From Heterohyrax brucei (Eukaryota > Chordata > Mammalia > Hyracoidea > Procaviidae), in the NCBI GenBank assembly GCA_028571685.1, contig CM053146.1, forward strand, positions 108,847,431 through 108,911,430: a DNA stretch of 64,000 nucleotides, given 5' to 3'. The stretch's first letter is position 1. Each line of letters opens with the position of its first letter. The notes under the pieces were generated by a model. It had not been told where the DNA came from and did not search any database. It saw only the letters and a list, made by a program, of their open reading frames with translations. Made by a program: the position numbers and the translations under genes. This document shows positions 1-11,634 of the stretch, piece after piece.

Positions 1-455
1 TAGACACCTCTGACCTCTCTCTCTGAACCTCTGCCACTGAATTGGCTATTCCCAAGTGGGTGATAGGGCCTGTGTGGGACACTATCTTGTTTGACTGGCA
101 GGTGGACTTACCCAAATGCTGTCAAGCAGGCCTTGGGCTTAAATGGCAGCAAAGCTCGGATGCACTGCTAACAGGATCAGCAGATGATATGGCCACATTT
201 TGAGGGCCTGGCTCTGGACTCTGTGCACATAGGCCCCTCCGCTCCCTCTTTTTGAACCTCCACTATTGAATTACCTATTCTGCAGCTGGCGGGAGAGCTT
301 GTGCTGGACACTATCTTGTTTGACTGAGAGGCAGATTTACATAAACAGAGGACCCAGCAGGACCTAATTCCCAGGCTGGGAGGCAGTACCTGTCCAGGGA
401 GCACTCTTTCAGAAGAAAAAGCAGTGGTTTTCACAGTGTGCCCTTATGGGTGGGG
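1..455 (+). repeat. Two tandem ~230-bp units in the old L1 5' UTR
   Basis: The string gacactatcttgtttgactg begins near base 78 and recurs near base 308. The surrounding bases (gaacctc, gaatt, ctattc, the pyrimidine-rich lead-in and the cagcagatga stretch) repeat at the same spacing. This gives two diverged units of about 230 bases. Tandem promoter monomers are known in rodent L1 5' UTRs; promoter use here is inference. Confidence 0.6.
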
Positions 456-689
456 CCTGGCAGCAGATGACAGCAGAACAGTAGCCTTTCCATATTTTGA
501 ACCAGTTACAGCATCTGGGGTTGGATATAGAGATGCTTACTTTGCCAGCTGGGAAGAGGGACTCGCACACATGAAAGCCTGACTGATCTTGGAAGCTGTC
601 AGATACCTTTTACCTTTCAATATAAGACTGCCTAGAGAAATAACTGCAGTGTATCCTGACGGCATCTCTTCCAGCCTTTACTGGCTCAC

Positions 690-1816
690 ATCATAGGGTC
701 AGCTGATGGCCCCCCAGTGACTCTATAAGCAGGGCTGTGTCCTTGCCAATAAGGAGGCAGCACCTGCTACCTCAGAGATTCCACAGGACCCAGTCACTGG
801 AGTACATAAAGGTGACTGGTGATCACCCTCCTTTTCAGACTGAACTTTAGATCCTGTTAGGGTAACACCAGAGAAACAAAACAACCTCCAGATGCTCAAA
901 AAGTAACAAACTTTGGACAGAAACATAAAGAAAAATTCATCTGTGGCTGCAGAACTTCTCACACAAAGAAGCCTTTCAAAACTATCAGAGGGTGTGTACA
1001 AAAGGATTGTAAAGAGAGCCATCCTAGACCTTATACAAATGCAGCAGAGCGAAATGAAAAATTGAGCAGGCTATTTGATCTGATGGAATACCGGTGCTCT
1101 GAAATCCAACAGATCAATAACAAAATCAAAGAGATAGAAAATTCAATTCAAAGACAAGAAAACAGAATTGAACAAATGGAAAATAGACTTTCTGACTTGG
1201 AAGACAGGTACTGACTCCAGCATCTAAGAGGAGAAATCAGAAAAAAGAAACAAGAAAAATGAAGAAGCATTAAGAAGTACGTGGGACTCTATTAAGAGGA
1301 CCAATCTATAATTAATTGGAGTTCCTGAAAAGGGAGGGACACCTGAAAACACAGAGTATTATTGTTGAGTTGCTGACAGAAAACTTCCCTGAAATTATGA
1401 AAGAAAAGAATATAGACATCCAAGATGCAAATCGAGCACCACTCAATATAGATCCCAAAAGAAAGACTCCAAGACATATTATACTCAAGCTTAATGAAAT
1501 GAAACACAAGCAAAAACTCTTAAGGGCAGCAAGACTCAAAGCAAAACTAACATCCAAAGAGAAGCCCTGTAGGCTTTCATCTGACTTCTCAGCAGAAGAA
1601 ATGCTGGCACAGAAGCAATGGGATGACATATTCAAAACCTTGAAGGAGAAAAACTTTCAACTCAGAATTATATATCCTACAAAACTATTTTTCAAATATG
1701 AAAATGAAATTAAGACATTTACAGATAAACATAAACTCGGAGACTTTGTAAAAACCAAACCAAAACTACAAGAAATACTGAAAGAAGCTCTTGGCTTAGA
1801 AGAACAAAACCATTAA
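690..1816 (+). pseudogene. L1 ORF1 remnant (RNA-binding chaperone)
   Basis: The C-terminal half (1316-1816) is still open for 166 residues and corresponds to the RRM and C-terminal domain of L1 ORF1p; it reads RAPLNIDPKRKTPRHIILKL near its start. The region at 1020-1300 matches the coiled-coil part (repeated QEN, EQMEN and LED-like codons) but is interrupted, for example by a tga after gaagacaggtac near 1213. The expected start codon by comparison with base 34310 is lost. The segment 700-1010 does not match the N-terminus of the younger copy and is longer, which suggests a different L1 subfamily. ORF1p normally trimerises and coats L1 RNA in cytoplasmic particles. Confidence 0.85.
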
Positions 1817-1908
1817 CTCTATATTTTAGGAGGAGATACAGGACACATCACTCAGAAACCTACTTAGTTATGGAAGACTCCAAACTCAATCAAAGCTATA
1901 ATATTAAG

Positions 1909-1942
1909 AGGGCCAGCCAAGTGCCATCGAATTGGATGTGGT
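1909..1942 (-). repeat. Partial copy of a ~61-bp mini-retroposon
   Basis: About 34 bases starting ggccagccaagtgccatcga interrupt the inter-ORF spacer of the old L1 at a point where the younger L1 runs on without them. The start matches the insertions at 5313 and 20784; the rest has diverged or is cut short. Confidence 0.45.
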
Positions 1943-2412
1943 TCATATCATGAAAGCTATGATATCATCATAGGGATGTATTACAGTAGTTATAGTCCTT
2001 CCAGATGGAGAGTAAGTTAATAAGACTTGTAGTAGTTAAAACTGGGTTTAAACATAGATTAGTAAAGGGAATCATAGAGATAGCTGCAAAGCATAATAAA
2101 AATGCAGATACCAAATCGAGAAACATAATACAGGAGTCTCAACAATCACAAAACCAACACTGAAAAAGGTGAAAAATCAACTCATAAAGAAGAATGTTGC
2201 AGAACAGAATAGTAAACTTAGAACACTAAGGAAGAACAAAGGGGTAGCCACAACACTAACTAACAATACTGCATATCAAAACAAGAAACATAATACAGGA
2301 GTCTCAACAGATACTAAACCAACATAGAAAAGGATGAAAAGAAAACCCATAAAGAAAAACAGAATATTAAGTGGAATGAAGAAAATGTCAACACAAAAAT
2401 AAAAGCACCAAA

Positions 2413-5400
2413 ATGACAGTACTAAATACATATCTGTCAATAATTACACTGAAAGTTAATGGATTGAATGCTTCAATAAAGAGACAGAGAGTAATAGGTT
2501 GGATCAAGAAACAAAATCTGTCTGTATGCTGCTTACAAGAAACATACCTTAGACTCAAAGATGTGAACACACTGAAAATTAAAGGATGGAAAAATATGTA
2601 CTAAGCAAACTACATACAAAGATGAGTAGCAGTGGCAATACTAATCTCAGATCAAATAGATTTTAAAATAAAATCCACCATCATGGACAAGGATGGTCAC
2701 CATTTATTGCTTAAAGTTTCAATACAAAAGGAGGACAAAACAATATTAAATATTTAGCAACCCAATACCAAAACATCTAAATACATTGAACAAACTCTGA
2801 CAGCACTGAAAAACTAGATAAATCACTTCACAATAATAGTAGGAGATTTCAACACTCCACTTTCAGTAATGAAAGATCATATACAAAAAAAACTCAACAA
2901 AGATACAGAAGATATTTGCAACAATCAGCCATCTAAACCTCACTTACATATACAGAACTTTTTACCCAACAACAGATAAGTACACCTTCTTTTCCAATGC
3001 ACATGGAACATTCTCCAGAATAGACCACATATTGGTCCATAAAACAAGTCTCAACAAAGTCCAAAACACTAAATTATTTCACAGCATTTTCTGAGACCAT
3101 AAAACTCTAAAAGTTGAAACCAGTAGCAAGAAAAACATGGGTAGAAATTTGAATTCATGGAAACTGAACAACATCTTGCTCAAAAATTCACAAGCTATAG
3201 AAGAAATCAAAGATGCAATAAGGAAATTCATGGAATCAAATGAGAATGAAAATACATCCTACCAGAACCTGTGGGATACGGCAAAAGCAGTACTCAGAGG
3301 TCAGTTTGTCTCTAGGAACACACATACATCCAGAAGGGAGAAAGGACCCAAACCAAAGAATTAACCCTACAACTTGAACAAGTAGAAAGAGAGTAACAAA
3401 AGAACCCCTCAGGCACCAGAAGAAAACAGAACATAAAAATTAGAGCAGAACTAAATGAATTAGAGAATAGAAAAACAATCAAAAGAATTAACAAATTCAA
3501 AAGCTGTTTTTGTTTTTTTTTAAAAAAGATCAACAAAATCAATAAACTACTGACTAAACTCAACAAAGGAAAAACAGAAGAGGAAATAAATAACCCAAAT
3601 TAGAAACGAGAAGGAAGATATCACAACAGACCCAACCGAAATTAAAAGTATCATAACAGAACACTGCGAAAAATTGTATTCTAACAGATTTGAAAACCTA
3701 CAGGAAATGGACAAATTTCTAGATTCACATCATGTACCAAAATTATCACAAGAAGTAGTAGAACAACTTAATAAACATCACAAAAGAAGAGACAGAAAAA
3801 GTAATAACAATTTTTAAAAAACTATCATCCAAAAAAAGTCCTGGCCTGGATGGCTTCCCAGGAGAATTCTCCCAAAGTTTTAGAGTAGTTAATTCCAATA
3901 CTATTGAAGCTATTTCACAACATAGAAAAGGATGATATATTTCCCAGTTCATTCTATGAAGCCAGCATAACCCTGATACCAAAGCCAGAGAAACATACCA
4001 CACAGAAAAGAAAATTACAGACCCATATAACTGATGGTAACAAAAATCTTCAACAAAATCCTAGCCAATAGAATTCAGCAATATATCAAAAAAATAATTC
4101 ATCATGACCAAGTTGTGTTTATACCACAGACACAAGACTGGTTCGGTGTCAGAAAAACAATTCATGTGATCGACCACATAAATAGCACAAAGGATAAGAA
4201 TCACCTGATTTTGTCAACTGATGCAAAAAAGGCATTTGACAAAGTCCAACATACATCATGCTAAAAACTCTCAGCAAAATAAGAACAGAAGGTAAATTTC
4301 TTAATGTGGTAAGGGACATCTACACAAAGCCAACCACCAAAATCATCCTCAGTGGAGAGAGATTGAAAGAATTCCCCCTGAGGTCAGAAACTAGACAAGG
4401 ATGCCCACTGTTACCACTTCTGCTCAACATTGTGCTAGAGGTTCTGGCCAGAGCAATCAGACAACACAAAGAAATAAAGGGCATCCACACTGGTGAAGAA
4501 AAAATATAAATATACGTATTTGCAGATAATATGATTGTATACACAGAAAACTCCAAAGAATCCAGCAATAAACTACTGGAACTAATAGAAGAGTTCAGAA
4601 AAGTATCAGGATATGAGATAAACATAAGTAAATTGGTAAGATTTCTTTACACCAACAAAGAGATCATCAAAGAAGACCTGACTGAATCAATATCATTTCC
4701 TATAGCCCCCCCCCAAATAAAATACCTAGGAATAAATCTAACCAGAGAAGAGACATATACAGAGAAAATTACAAGAGCCTACTTTAAGAAACTAAAAGAG
4801 ACTTACATAAATGGGGAAACCTACCCTGCTCGTGGATAGGAAGAGTTAACATTGTGAAAATGTCTATTTTACCCAAAGTGATCTACACATACAGTACAAT
4901 CCAATACAAACTCCAGAGTCATTTTTTAATGAGATGGAAAAAAAAATCACCAACTTTGGAAAGGGAAGAAACCCAGGATAAGTAAAGCACTACTGAAGAA
5001 GAGGAACACAGTGGTAGGCCTCACACTGCCCAACCTTAGAAACTACTACACTGCTATGGTAGTCAAAATAGCTTGGCACTTGTACAAATACAGACATAAT
5101 AGACCAATGGAACAAAATGCAAAACCTAGAAATATCACCATCTTCCTACAAACAGTCGATATTTGACAAAGACCCCAAGGTTGTAATCTGGGATAAAAAG
5201 TCTCTTTAACAAATGGTGCTGGCAAAATTGGATATTCGTCTGCAAAAAACTGAAGACCCATATCTCACACCTTATACAAAAATATAACTCAAAGTGGATC
5301 AAAGACCTGAATCCAAGCCAGCCAAGTGCCGTCGAGTCAGATCCCACTCAAGGCAACCCTAGGGGCCAGAGTAGAATATCAAACCTAAAACAATAAAGAT

Positions 5401-6285
5401 CATGCAAGAAAAAATAGGGACAACAACAGAAGTTCTAATACATGGCTTAAACAGTCTTCAAAATCTGACAAACAATGCACAAACAACAGATGAGAAAATA
5501 GGTAAATGGAAACTACCAAAAATCACTTGTACTCATCCAAAGACTTTTACAAGAGAGTTAAAAGACTACCTACAGAATGGGGGGGGAAATTAGCAACTAC
5601 ATATCAGATTGACATCTGATTTCCATAATCTACAAAGTACTGCAAAATATCAATGAGAAAAAAAGTAAGTAACCCAGTTAAAAAATGAGTAAATGAGATG
5701 GACAGACAGGTAGCCAAAAAACATATGAAGAAATACTCACAATCATTGGCTATTAGAAAAACCCAAAATCCAAATCAAAACTACAATGAAATACCGTCTC
5801 ACTCCAATGAGGTTGGCACTAATCCAAAAAGAAAACAACCGACAAATGCTAGAGAGGCTGTGAAGAGACTGGAACTCTCCTGCTCTGTTGGTGGAATGTG
5901 CAAAATCACAAAAGCTCTCTAGAAAGCAATTTGGTGCTTTCTTAAAAAGCTAGAAATAGAAATACCATATGATCCAGCAATCCCACTGCTTGGAAATATT
6001 TCCAAATTTCCTGCAGAAATAAAGGCAGTCACTTGAATAGATACATGCACACAAATGTTTATTGCAGTACTGTCCACAGTAGCAAAAAGATGGAATCAAC
6101 CTAGATGCCCATCAACAGACAAATGAACTGTGCTACATATACACAACAGAACATTATGCAATAATAAAGAACAATGATGATTTTAGGAAGCATCTCATAG
6201 CCTAGTTTCAACCAGAAGACATTATGCTAAGTGAGATCAGTGAGCTGCAAAAGGACAAGCATTGTATGAGACCTGCACTATAAGG
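2413..6285 (+). pseudogene. L1 ORF2 remnant (endonuclease / reverse transcriptase)
   Basis: Start chosen at the ATG of MTVLNTYLSIITLKVNGLNA, which matches the ORF2 start of the younger L1 at 35690. Broken pieces follow in order: endonuclease with LKVNGLNA and CCLQET; RT palm with [20 protein letters not shown] and [14 protein letters not shown] (4034-4264); motif B-like [14 protein letters not shown] (4258-4509); then VFADN where FADD is expected, so the second catalytic Asp is Asn; then the C-terminal region up to about 6285. Many stops and shifts separate the pieces. The element is dead. A 61-bp insertion sits at 5313-5373. Confidence 0.9.
5313..5373 (-). mobile_element. 61-bp mini-retroposon in L1 ORF2
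   Basis: Compared with the younger L1 (near 38560) this copy has 61 extra bases running from ccaagccagccaagtgcc to aggggccagagta, flanked by GAAT at 5309-5312 and 5374-5377. In reverse complement it reads like the last 35 or so bases of AfroSINE/RTE (cgactcgacggcac type) followed by cttggctggc. It shares both edges with the insertion at 20784-20845. Confidence 0.65.
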
Positions 6286-7255
6286 ACTTAAAAGTAGACT
6301 TATATACAGAAGAAAAGACTCTGACAGATAGAAGGGTGGGGAGGGAGGGAGAGGGTTGGTCATAGATCAGAAAGTTGACAGGAATTTGGTTAGGTAAAAG
6401 CAGTGACAGCTTGTAGTAGAGAACTGATCAACATAAATGGACTACGACATCAACTGAAAGGTTTTCTAATCTCAACCCAACATTTGAAAGGCTAGAGTAG
6501 CAGGGGTCTGGGATCATGTTTTCAGGCGACACTGAGGTCAGTTGACATAACTACTCTTTTGCTAAGAGAGTCTTTTGCACCCCATATTGGTGAGTGGTAT
6601 CTGGGGGTCTTAAAAGCTAGTAAGCTGCCGTCTGAGGTACACCAAATGGTCCCAACTCTTCTGGAACAGATAATGTCTGAGAACAACAAAGACACAAGGG
6701 CGAAAGAGCCCAGGAGACAGAAGGACCCATATGAATGGGAGATTGTATCAACATGAGACCAGAAGACTGAGATGGTACCCAGCTACCACCCAAGGCAGTC
6801 ATGAAGGTGGATACAATGTAGAGTCCCTGAGGCAACATGAGAAAAAGAGGTATGCAGTTCAAGAACTCTACTAAAAGACCAGAGCTGATGGTCTGACAGC
6901 CTAGAGGGTCTGCTGGGAACATGGCCGCTAGACATACAGCTGGCCCTAACCAGAAACCAGTACTGAGATCAACTCTTCAGACAAGAATGGTCTGTACTCA
7001 GGGACACAGTGTGATTGTGTGGTGTGCTTGCTTTGTGATTTTATATATTTATAAGAGGTTGTCCTACTGGTTTCTTTCTAGATGGGAGAGGAGAGGGTGG
7101 AGAGGAAGGGACAGGTGTTCATTAAGAGGATACTAGAAGTGAAAAGCAAGAATGTGCTAGGCGAGGACAGCAGATGGAGCTACAGACGGAGGGGTGTGAA
7201 AAATTAATTTGGATTGTATACTTTCACTGAACCACAATTGAAATTTAAAAATTTC
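6286..7255 (+). repeat. Old L1 3' UTR
   Basis: Starts after the ORF2 stop region and aligns with 39483-40510 of the younger L1: cagaagaaaagactctgaca, the guanine-rich tract ggtggggagggagggag near 6336, the block from about 6580 with gtgagtggtatctgggggtc, and the closing tgtatactttcactgaacc. A-rich tail decayed. Confidence 0.85.
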
Positions 7256-7745
7256 AAAAACTGGACTCATGTGCAGAAGAAAGGACTCTTTGATGACTAC
7301 AAGGGTACGGAGGGAAGGTAAGGGTTGTTCACAGATTAGATAGTTGATAGGAATTCAACTAGGTGAAGGGAGTGACAGCACGCAGTGGAGGGTGGATCAA
7401 CACAACTGGACTATGCCATGAACTCAAAGATTTTCTAACCTCAACCTAACATTTCAAAGGATAGAGTAGCAGAGCTGGGGTTTGGGGACCATGTTTGCAG
7501 GGGACCTGTGGTGTGAGCATGTGGTGTGTATTCTTCATGGTTTTATACATTTATAGGAGGCTGTCCTATTGGTTTCTTTCTAGACGGGAGAAGAGGGGGC
7601 AGCTAGCTGTTTGTTAAAAGGATACTAGAAGAGTAAAAAGGTGAAGTGTGCTGTCACAGGGTGAGGAGAGCAGATGGAGTTGCAGATAGGTGGGCATGCA
7701 AAATTGATTTGGATTGTATACTTTCACTTAATCATAATTGAAAGA
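7256..7745 (+). mobile_element. Second L1 3' UTR copy, same orientation
   Basis: Begins ctggactcatgtgcagaaga, equivalent to the bases just after the ORF2 stop, and repeats the order of the preceding 3' UTR, ending tggattgtatactttcactt. It is about 490 bases because the central portion is missing after catgtttgcaggggac. It may be an internal tandem duplication or a separate short insertion; no clear target duplication was found. Confidence 0.75.
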
Positions 7746-8790
7746 AAGGAGAGACAAAGAAGATTCATAGATACACACCTGTGTTCACTGCAGCACTATT
7801 CACAACAGAAAAAAAAAAGGAAATAACCTAAATTCCCATCAACTGAAGAATGGTAAACATATTATTGTCCACACACCTTATGGAAGACTATGCAACGATG
7901 AAGAATGATGATAAATCCACAAAACATTTCTCAACATGGTGAACCTGGAGGGCATTATACTGAGTGAAACAAGTCAATCACAAAAGAACAAATACTCGTA
8001 CGGTGTGACACCACTATTATAAGAACGCAAGAAAAGATTTACAGACAGAAAAAAAATCTTTGATGGATATAAGGTTGAGGAGAGAGGAGAAGATGAAATC
8101 ACTGATTAGCTAGTAGACACGTGTTAACTTTGGGAAAGGTAATACACGATATAGTGCAAGTCAATGTAACTGGACCAAAACAAAGGCTATGAATTTGTAA
8201 ACACACTGGAAGATTGAGTGGCTGGTCCTGGGGGCTGGGGCTGAAGGTCTGCATGAACGGCGACTCCACTAGTCTGAGCCTAAAAGAACTAGATGGTGCC
8301 CAGCTACATCCGTGGACTGCTCTGACAGGGATCACAACAGACAGACCTGGACAGAGTAAGAGAAAAACACAGAAAAGAATTCAAGTTCACGAAAACGACC
8401 AGACTTACTGATCTGACACAGGCTAGAGGAACTCTTGAGACTCTGACCCCCAGACAGTCTGCTGACTCACAATCAAAATCATTCCCAAAGACTGCTTGTT
8501 AGACAAGGATAGACAGGCCTATAAAACAAACAGTAACACAAGTGAGTAATGTGCTTCTTAGTTTAATCAAATAAATATCTGAAGCCAAATGAGCACCTCT
8601 TGTCCAAAAGCAAGACAAGAAGGCAGGAAGGGACAGGAATTGGATAAATAGACACAGGGAAACTGGTGTAGAAAGGGAGAAAGTACTGTGACATTATGGG
8701 GATCACAACCAATGTCACAAAACATGATGTGTATAAATTTTTTAATGAGAAATTAGCATGAGTTGTAAACTTTCACCTAAAATGAACAAC
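7746..8790 (+). mobile_element. Third, more diverged L1 3' end
   Basis: The first 290 bases match the last part of an L1 ORF2 (tgcagcactattcacaac, aaattcccatcaactgaa, cattatactgagtgaaa). The rest (about 8036-8790) is an L1 3' UTR of an older subfamily, with agaccagacttactgatctg-like and gtaaactttcacct end sequence. No open frame remains. Confidence 0.75.
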
Positions 8791-8809
8791 AAAATTATAG
8801 TGTCAAGCC

Positions 8810-9012
8810 CCAGACTAAGTACTTTTGTATCTATAATCTAGTTTGTCTGATTAATCTTTACAACAACACCATGAGGTAGATAATCGCTTTTTCTCTGATG
8901 AGAAAACTGAGGCTTCATAAGGTAAATAAGTCTCAGAGTCACAAAACTAGTCATTGGTGGAGCCAGGGTTCGAACCCAGTTCTGATTCTAGAACTGGTGC
9001 TCCAAATCTTTA
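8810..9012 (-). mobile_element. MIR SINE
   Basis: Nearly the full MIR in reverse orientation: agaaaactgaggcttcataa, then cacaaaactagtcattggtg and gagccagggttcgaaccc, the classic MIR core and tRNA-like head. MIRs are ancient mammal-wide SINEs, some later used as enhancers. Confidence 0.8.
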
Positions 9013-9156
9013 CAATATTTACCAAGCCCCATACTAGCATTTTAAATAGAGTCTGCTATTTGACCGTCACAGTGATCCATGAAGTATCTGATGTTCAATA
9101 TAGGGCATATTCCTGTCTTCTAAGGCTTTATCATTTGGTCTGGATAAAGTGAGTAG

Positions 9157-9332
9157 GGAAATTCTGGCAGCATAGTGGTTTGCTGTGGCTGCTAACCAAA
9201 ATGTCAGCAGTTCAAATCCCCCAGGTACTCCTTGAAAACCCTATGGGACAGTTCTATTCTGTCCTATAGGGTCACTACAAGTCAGAATCCACTCAAGGGA
9301 AGCAAGTTTTTTATTTTGTTTTTTTTTTTAGG
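9157..9332 (+). mobile_element. AfroSINE (short form)
   Basis: Head with ggctgctaaccaaaatgtca and the B-box-like agcagttcaaatcccc, body ctccttgaaaaccctatggg, and the RTE-like tail gggtcactacaagtcagaat followed by a T-rich end. tRNA-derived SINE; transcription would be by RNA polymerase III. Confidence 0.85.
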
Positions 9333-9489
9333 TGAGTAGAGTCAGTGAGGAGATGTGTATTAAGAACAACAACAAAACTCTAATACAAACCAGAATAAAA
9401 TAAATGGCAAACGAAAGATAAGAAGCCCACCAAGTCAGTGACCCTGAGATTGATTTTTAAGGATAGTTTGGATTTTCAATCTATTAAAT

Positions 9490-9820
9490 TGGAGAAACGA
9501 AATATTCCTGGTAGAAGGGTCAGTGCGAACAAAGACACAGGCAGGTTTGAGAAAAGATGTGTCTTGTTACTGTGGTTTGCATAAAGCTCAGAGGGTATTT
9601 AGCTACAGATTGGACCAGCGTTGACAACCAAGCTGAAGAAAATCTCAGTGAATCTGGTAGGTAGTGAGACAAAGATGACAAGACATAAATTTTATAAAAG
9701 ACAATGAGGCAGCATTTGTATACCAGTAGGAGGCCTCTGTAATAGTTGGCACGAGAGATAATGAAGGTTAGAATTTGGGTGGGAGTAGGGAGGAGAGAGG
9801 GAAACGTCGTGTCAGAGATA
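9490..9820 (+). repeat. Ancient mammal-wide interspersed repeat, family unassigned
   Basis: The order attcctggtagaagggtcag, gaggcctctgtaatagttgg and agataatgaaggttagaatt is familiar from old mammalian repeats, but I cannot name the family. Bases 9333-9489 hold nothing I recognise. Confidence 0.4.
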
Positions 9821-10410
9821 TGTCTATAACACTGGATTTTGTCTTTCTTGTGTATCAGTGAAAATCCTGGGGACATAGTAAAGAGTTCAGCTGTTAACCA
9901 GAAGACTGGCAGTTCAAATCCTCCAGGCACTCCTTGGAAATCATTTCGGGCAGTTATACTCTATCCCATAGGATCTTTGTCTTAGTCACCTAGTACTGCT
10001 CTAGCAGAAATATCACAAGTGGATGGTTTCGACAAAGACAAATTCATTGTTTCACAGCCCAAAAGGCTACAAGTCCAAATTCAGGGTGTCAGCTCCAGGG
10101 GAAGCCTTTCTTTCTCTGTTGGCTTAGGAGGAAGTTCCTTGCCATACATCAGTCTTCCTTTGGTCTGGAAGCATCTCAGTGCAGTAACCTCAGGTCTGAA
10201 GGACATGCTTTGCTCCCAGTACTGCCCTCTTGGTGATATGAAGTCCCCAAATCTCTGATATCTTACCTTTCCTCTTATCTCTTGTAGGATAAAAGGTGGT
10301 GCAAGACACAGCCCAGGGAAACTCCCCTTACACTGGATCAGGGAAGTGAACTCATAAGGGTGTTACAGCCCCACCCTAATCCTCTTTAATCTAATCGAAT
10401 CTTGCCCTAT

Positions 10411-11419
10411 TGTCAGGAATTGAATTGTGTCCCCCCCAAAAATGTGAGTAGCAATTTGGCCAGGCCTTGATTCCTGGAATTGTGTGATGTTTCCTCCGTG
10501 TTGTAAATCTTGCCTATATGATGCTAATGAGGGATGATGGATGGTAGTTGTGTTGGTGGATTGAACTGTGTCCCCCCAAAAATGTGTATAGCCATTTGGC
10601 TGAGCCATTATTCCCAATATTTTGTGATTTTCTTGTGCTATACATCCTAATTTCTGCCTATGGCTAACAGATAGGATGATTATGTTAAAAGAGAATTAGG
10701 GTGAGACTGCGACACCTTTGCTAAGGGAGTTTTCCTGGAGTGTGGCCTGTGCCACCCTTTATCCTTTCATCTTAAAGGAGATAAAAGGAGACAGTAGCAG
10801 GCAGAGAACTGGGAACCTCCCACCATCAAGGAAGCAGCACCAGAAGAAGAGCGTGTCCTTCAGACCTGAGATTCATGTGCCACAATGTTCTCTGATCAGA
10901 GACTGGTGCAACACAAGGACTTTCCTCCAGAGCTGATGTAAGAAAAGCCCTTACCCTGGAGCAGACATCCTGAACGTGAACTTGTAACCTACTGGACTGT
11001 GTGAGAATAAACGTTCCCTTACTAAAGCCGTCTGCTTCGTTGTCTTTCTGTGAGAGCACCACTAGCTGACTAAAACAGGAGAGCAGGACTCAGCGTGTAA
11101 GATGGTACTGGGCCTTGAGGCAATCTCAGGATGTAAAAGAAAGAAGCTAGTTGGGCGAGCTGGAGACCTAGTGCCATCAAAAAAGAAGGAATGCCAGGAG
11201 CAGAGTGTGCCCACTGGATAGGACCCAGGGTCTCTGAGCCTCAGAAGCTCACAGTCCAGGGGAAAATTGATGACAATCAACAGAGAAAGCCTTCCCCTGA
11301 AGCTGACGTCCTGAATTTGGACTTTTAGCCTGCTTGACTGTGACAAAATAAAATTTCTCTTCATTAAAGCCATCCACTTGTGATATTTCTGTTATGGCAG
11401 GTAGTAGATGACAAAGACA
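10411..11419 (+). mobile_element. MaLR-like solo LTR with exact CCTAT duplication, interrupted
   Basis: Begins TGTCAGGAATTGAATTGTGT at 10411 and ends GACAAAGACA at 11419. The 5-bp direct repeat CCTAT lies at 10406-10410 and 11420-11424. TG...CA ends with a 5-bp target duplication are diagnostic for LTR integration. The segment from about 10551 to 11077 is a further LTR inserted in it. The 3' portion carries aataaaatttctcttc, which contains an AATAAA-type signal. Confidence 0.82.
10551..11077 (+). mobile_element. MaLR-like solo LTR, innermost layer
   Basis: A complete-looking LTR of the same family: tggattgaactgtgtccccc at the start, ggagataaaaggagacagta in the middle, agaataaacgttcccttact (polyadenylation-type AATAAA) and gctgactaaaaca at the end. 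About 527 bases. It separates the two halves of the LTR starting at 10411, so it is the youngest layer. I did not find a clean target duplication, so the left edge may be off by about 10 bases. Confidence 0.72.
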
Positions 11420-11634
11420 CCTATAAGGCACAGGCAGAGATTAGGATTTACAACACACGACAATCACAAAATGAAGGAGAACCATGCAGTGACAGGAATC
11501 ACAGCCTGGTCAAGTTGTTACATGCGTTTTGGGGAGGGCACAATTCCAGCCACAGAAGTCGCTATGAGTCAGAATTCATTCCGCAGGATTTTTTTGTTTT
11601 GTTTTGTTTTTTAGTGCATATTAGTTTGCTCCCA

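Larger units (their letters stand above)
1..7255 (+). mobile_element. Old near full-length L1 (LINE-1) retrotransposon
   Basis: The stretch aligns by eye, module by module, with the younger L1 at 33309-40513: 5' UTR (1 to about 689), ORF1 remnant (690-1816), long inter-ORF spacer (1817-2412), ORF2 remnant (2413-6285) and 3' UTR (6286-7255). It is riddled with stops and frameshifts and carries two small insertions (about 1909 and 5313), so it is clearly older than the second copy. The 5' end may lie before base 1, so full length is not proven. L1 is an autonomous non-LTR retrotransposon that moves by target-primed reverse transcription; this copy cannot encode working proteins. Confidence 0.93.
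9978..11550 (-). mobile_element. MaLR-like solo LTR (host of the nest), interrupted
   Basis: Reverse-oriented LTR starting TGTCTTAGTCACCTAGTACT at 9978, running to 10405, and resuming at 11425 (aaggcacaggcagagattag) to about 11550 near a decayed cacaattcc end. The two halves join in the same order as the uninterrupted LTRs at 13513 and 17393. No internal retroviral genes are present. Subfamily not assigned. Confidence 0.75.
9851..11612 (+). mobile_element. AfroSINE split by an LTR nest
   Basis: The 5' part is 9851-9977 (tgttaaccagaagactggca, cactccttggaaatcatttc, ctatcccataggat). The missing 3' tail resumes at about 11556 (gtcgctatgagtcagaattc) and ends in a T-rich run at 11590-11612. Everything between is the inserted LTR nest, so the SINE is the oldest layer. 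Confidence 0.8.

Noticed and set aside
177-434. Antisense frame in the L1 5' UTR, reminiscent of primate L1 ORF0
   Set aside because: ORF0 is primate-specific; the frame here and those at 33710 and 33917 overlap repeat units and start differently, so they look like by-products of GC-rich tandem units.
10411-11419. Possible provirus with internal genes between LTRs
   Set aside because: The sequence between LTR ends is another LTR, not gag-pol; all copies seen are solo LTRs.
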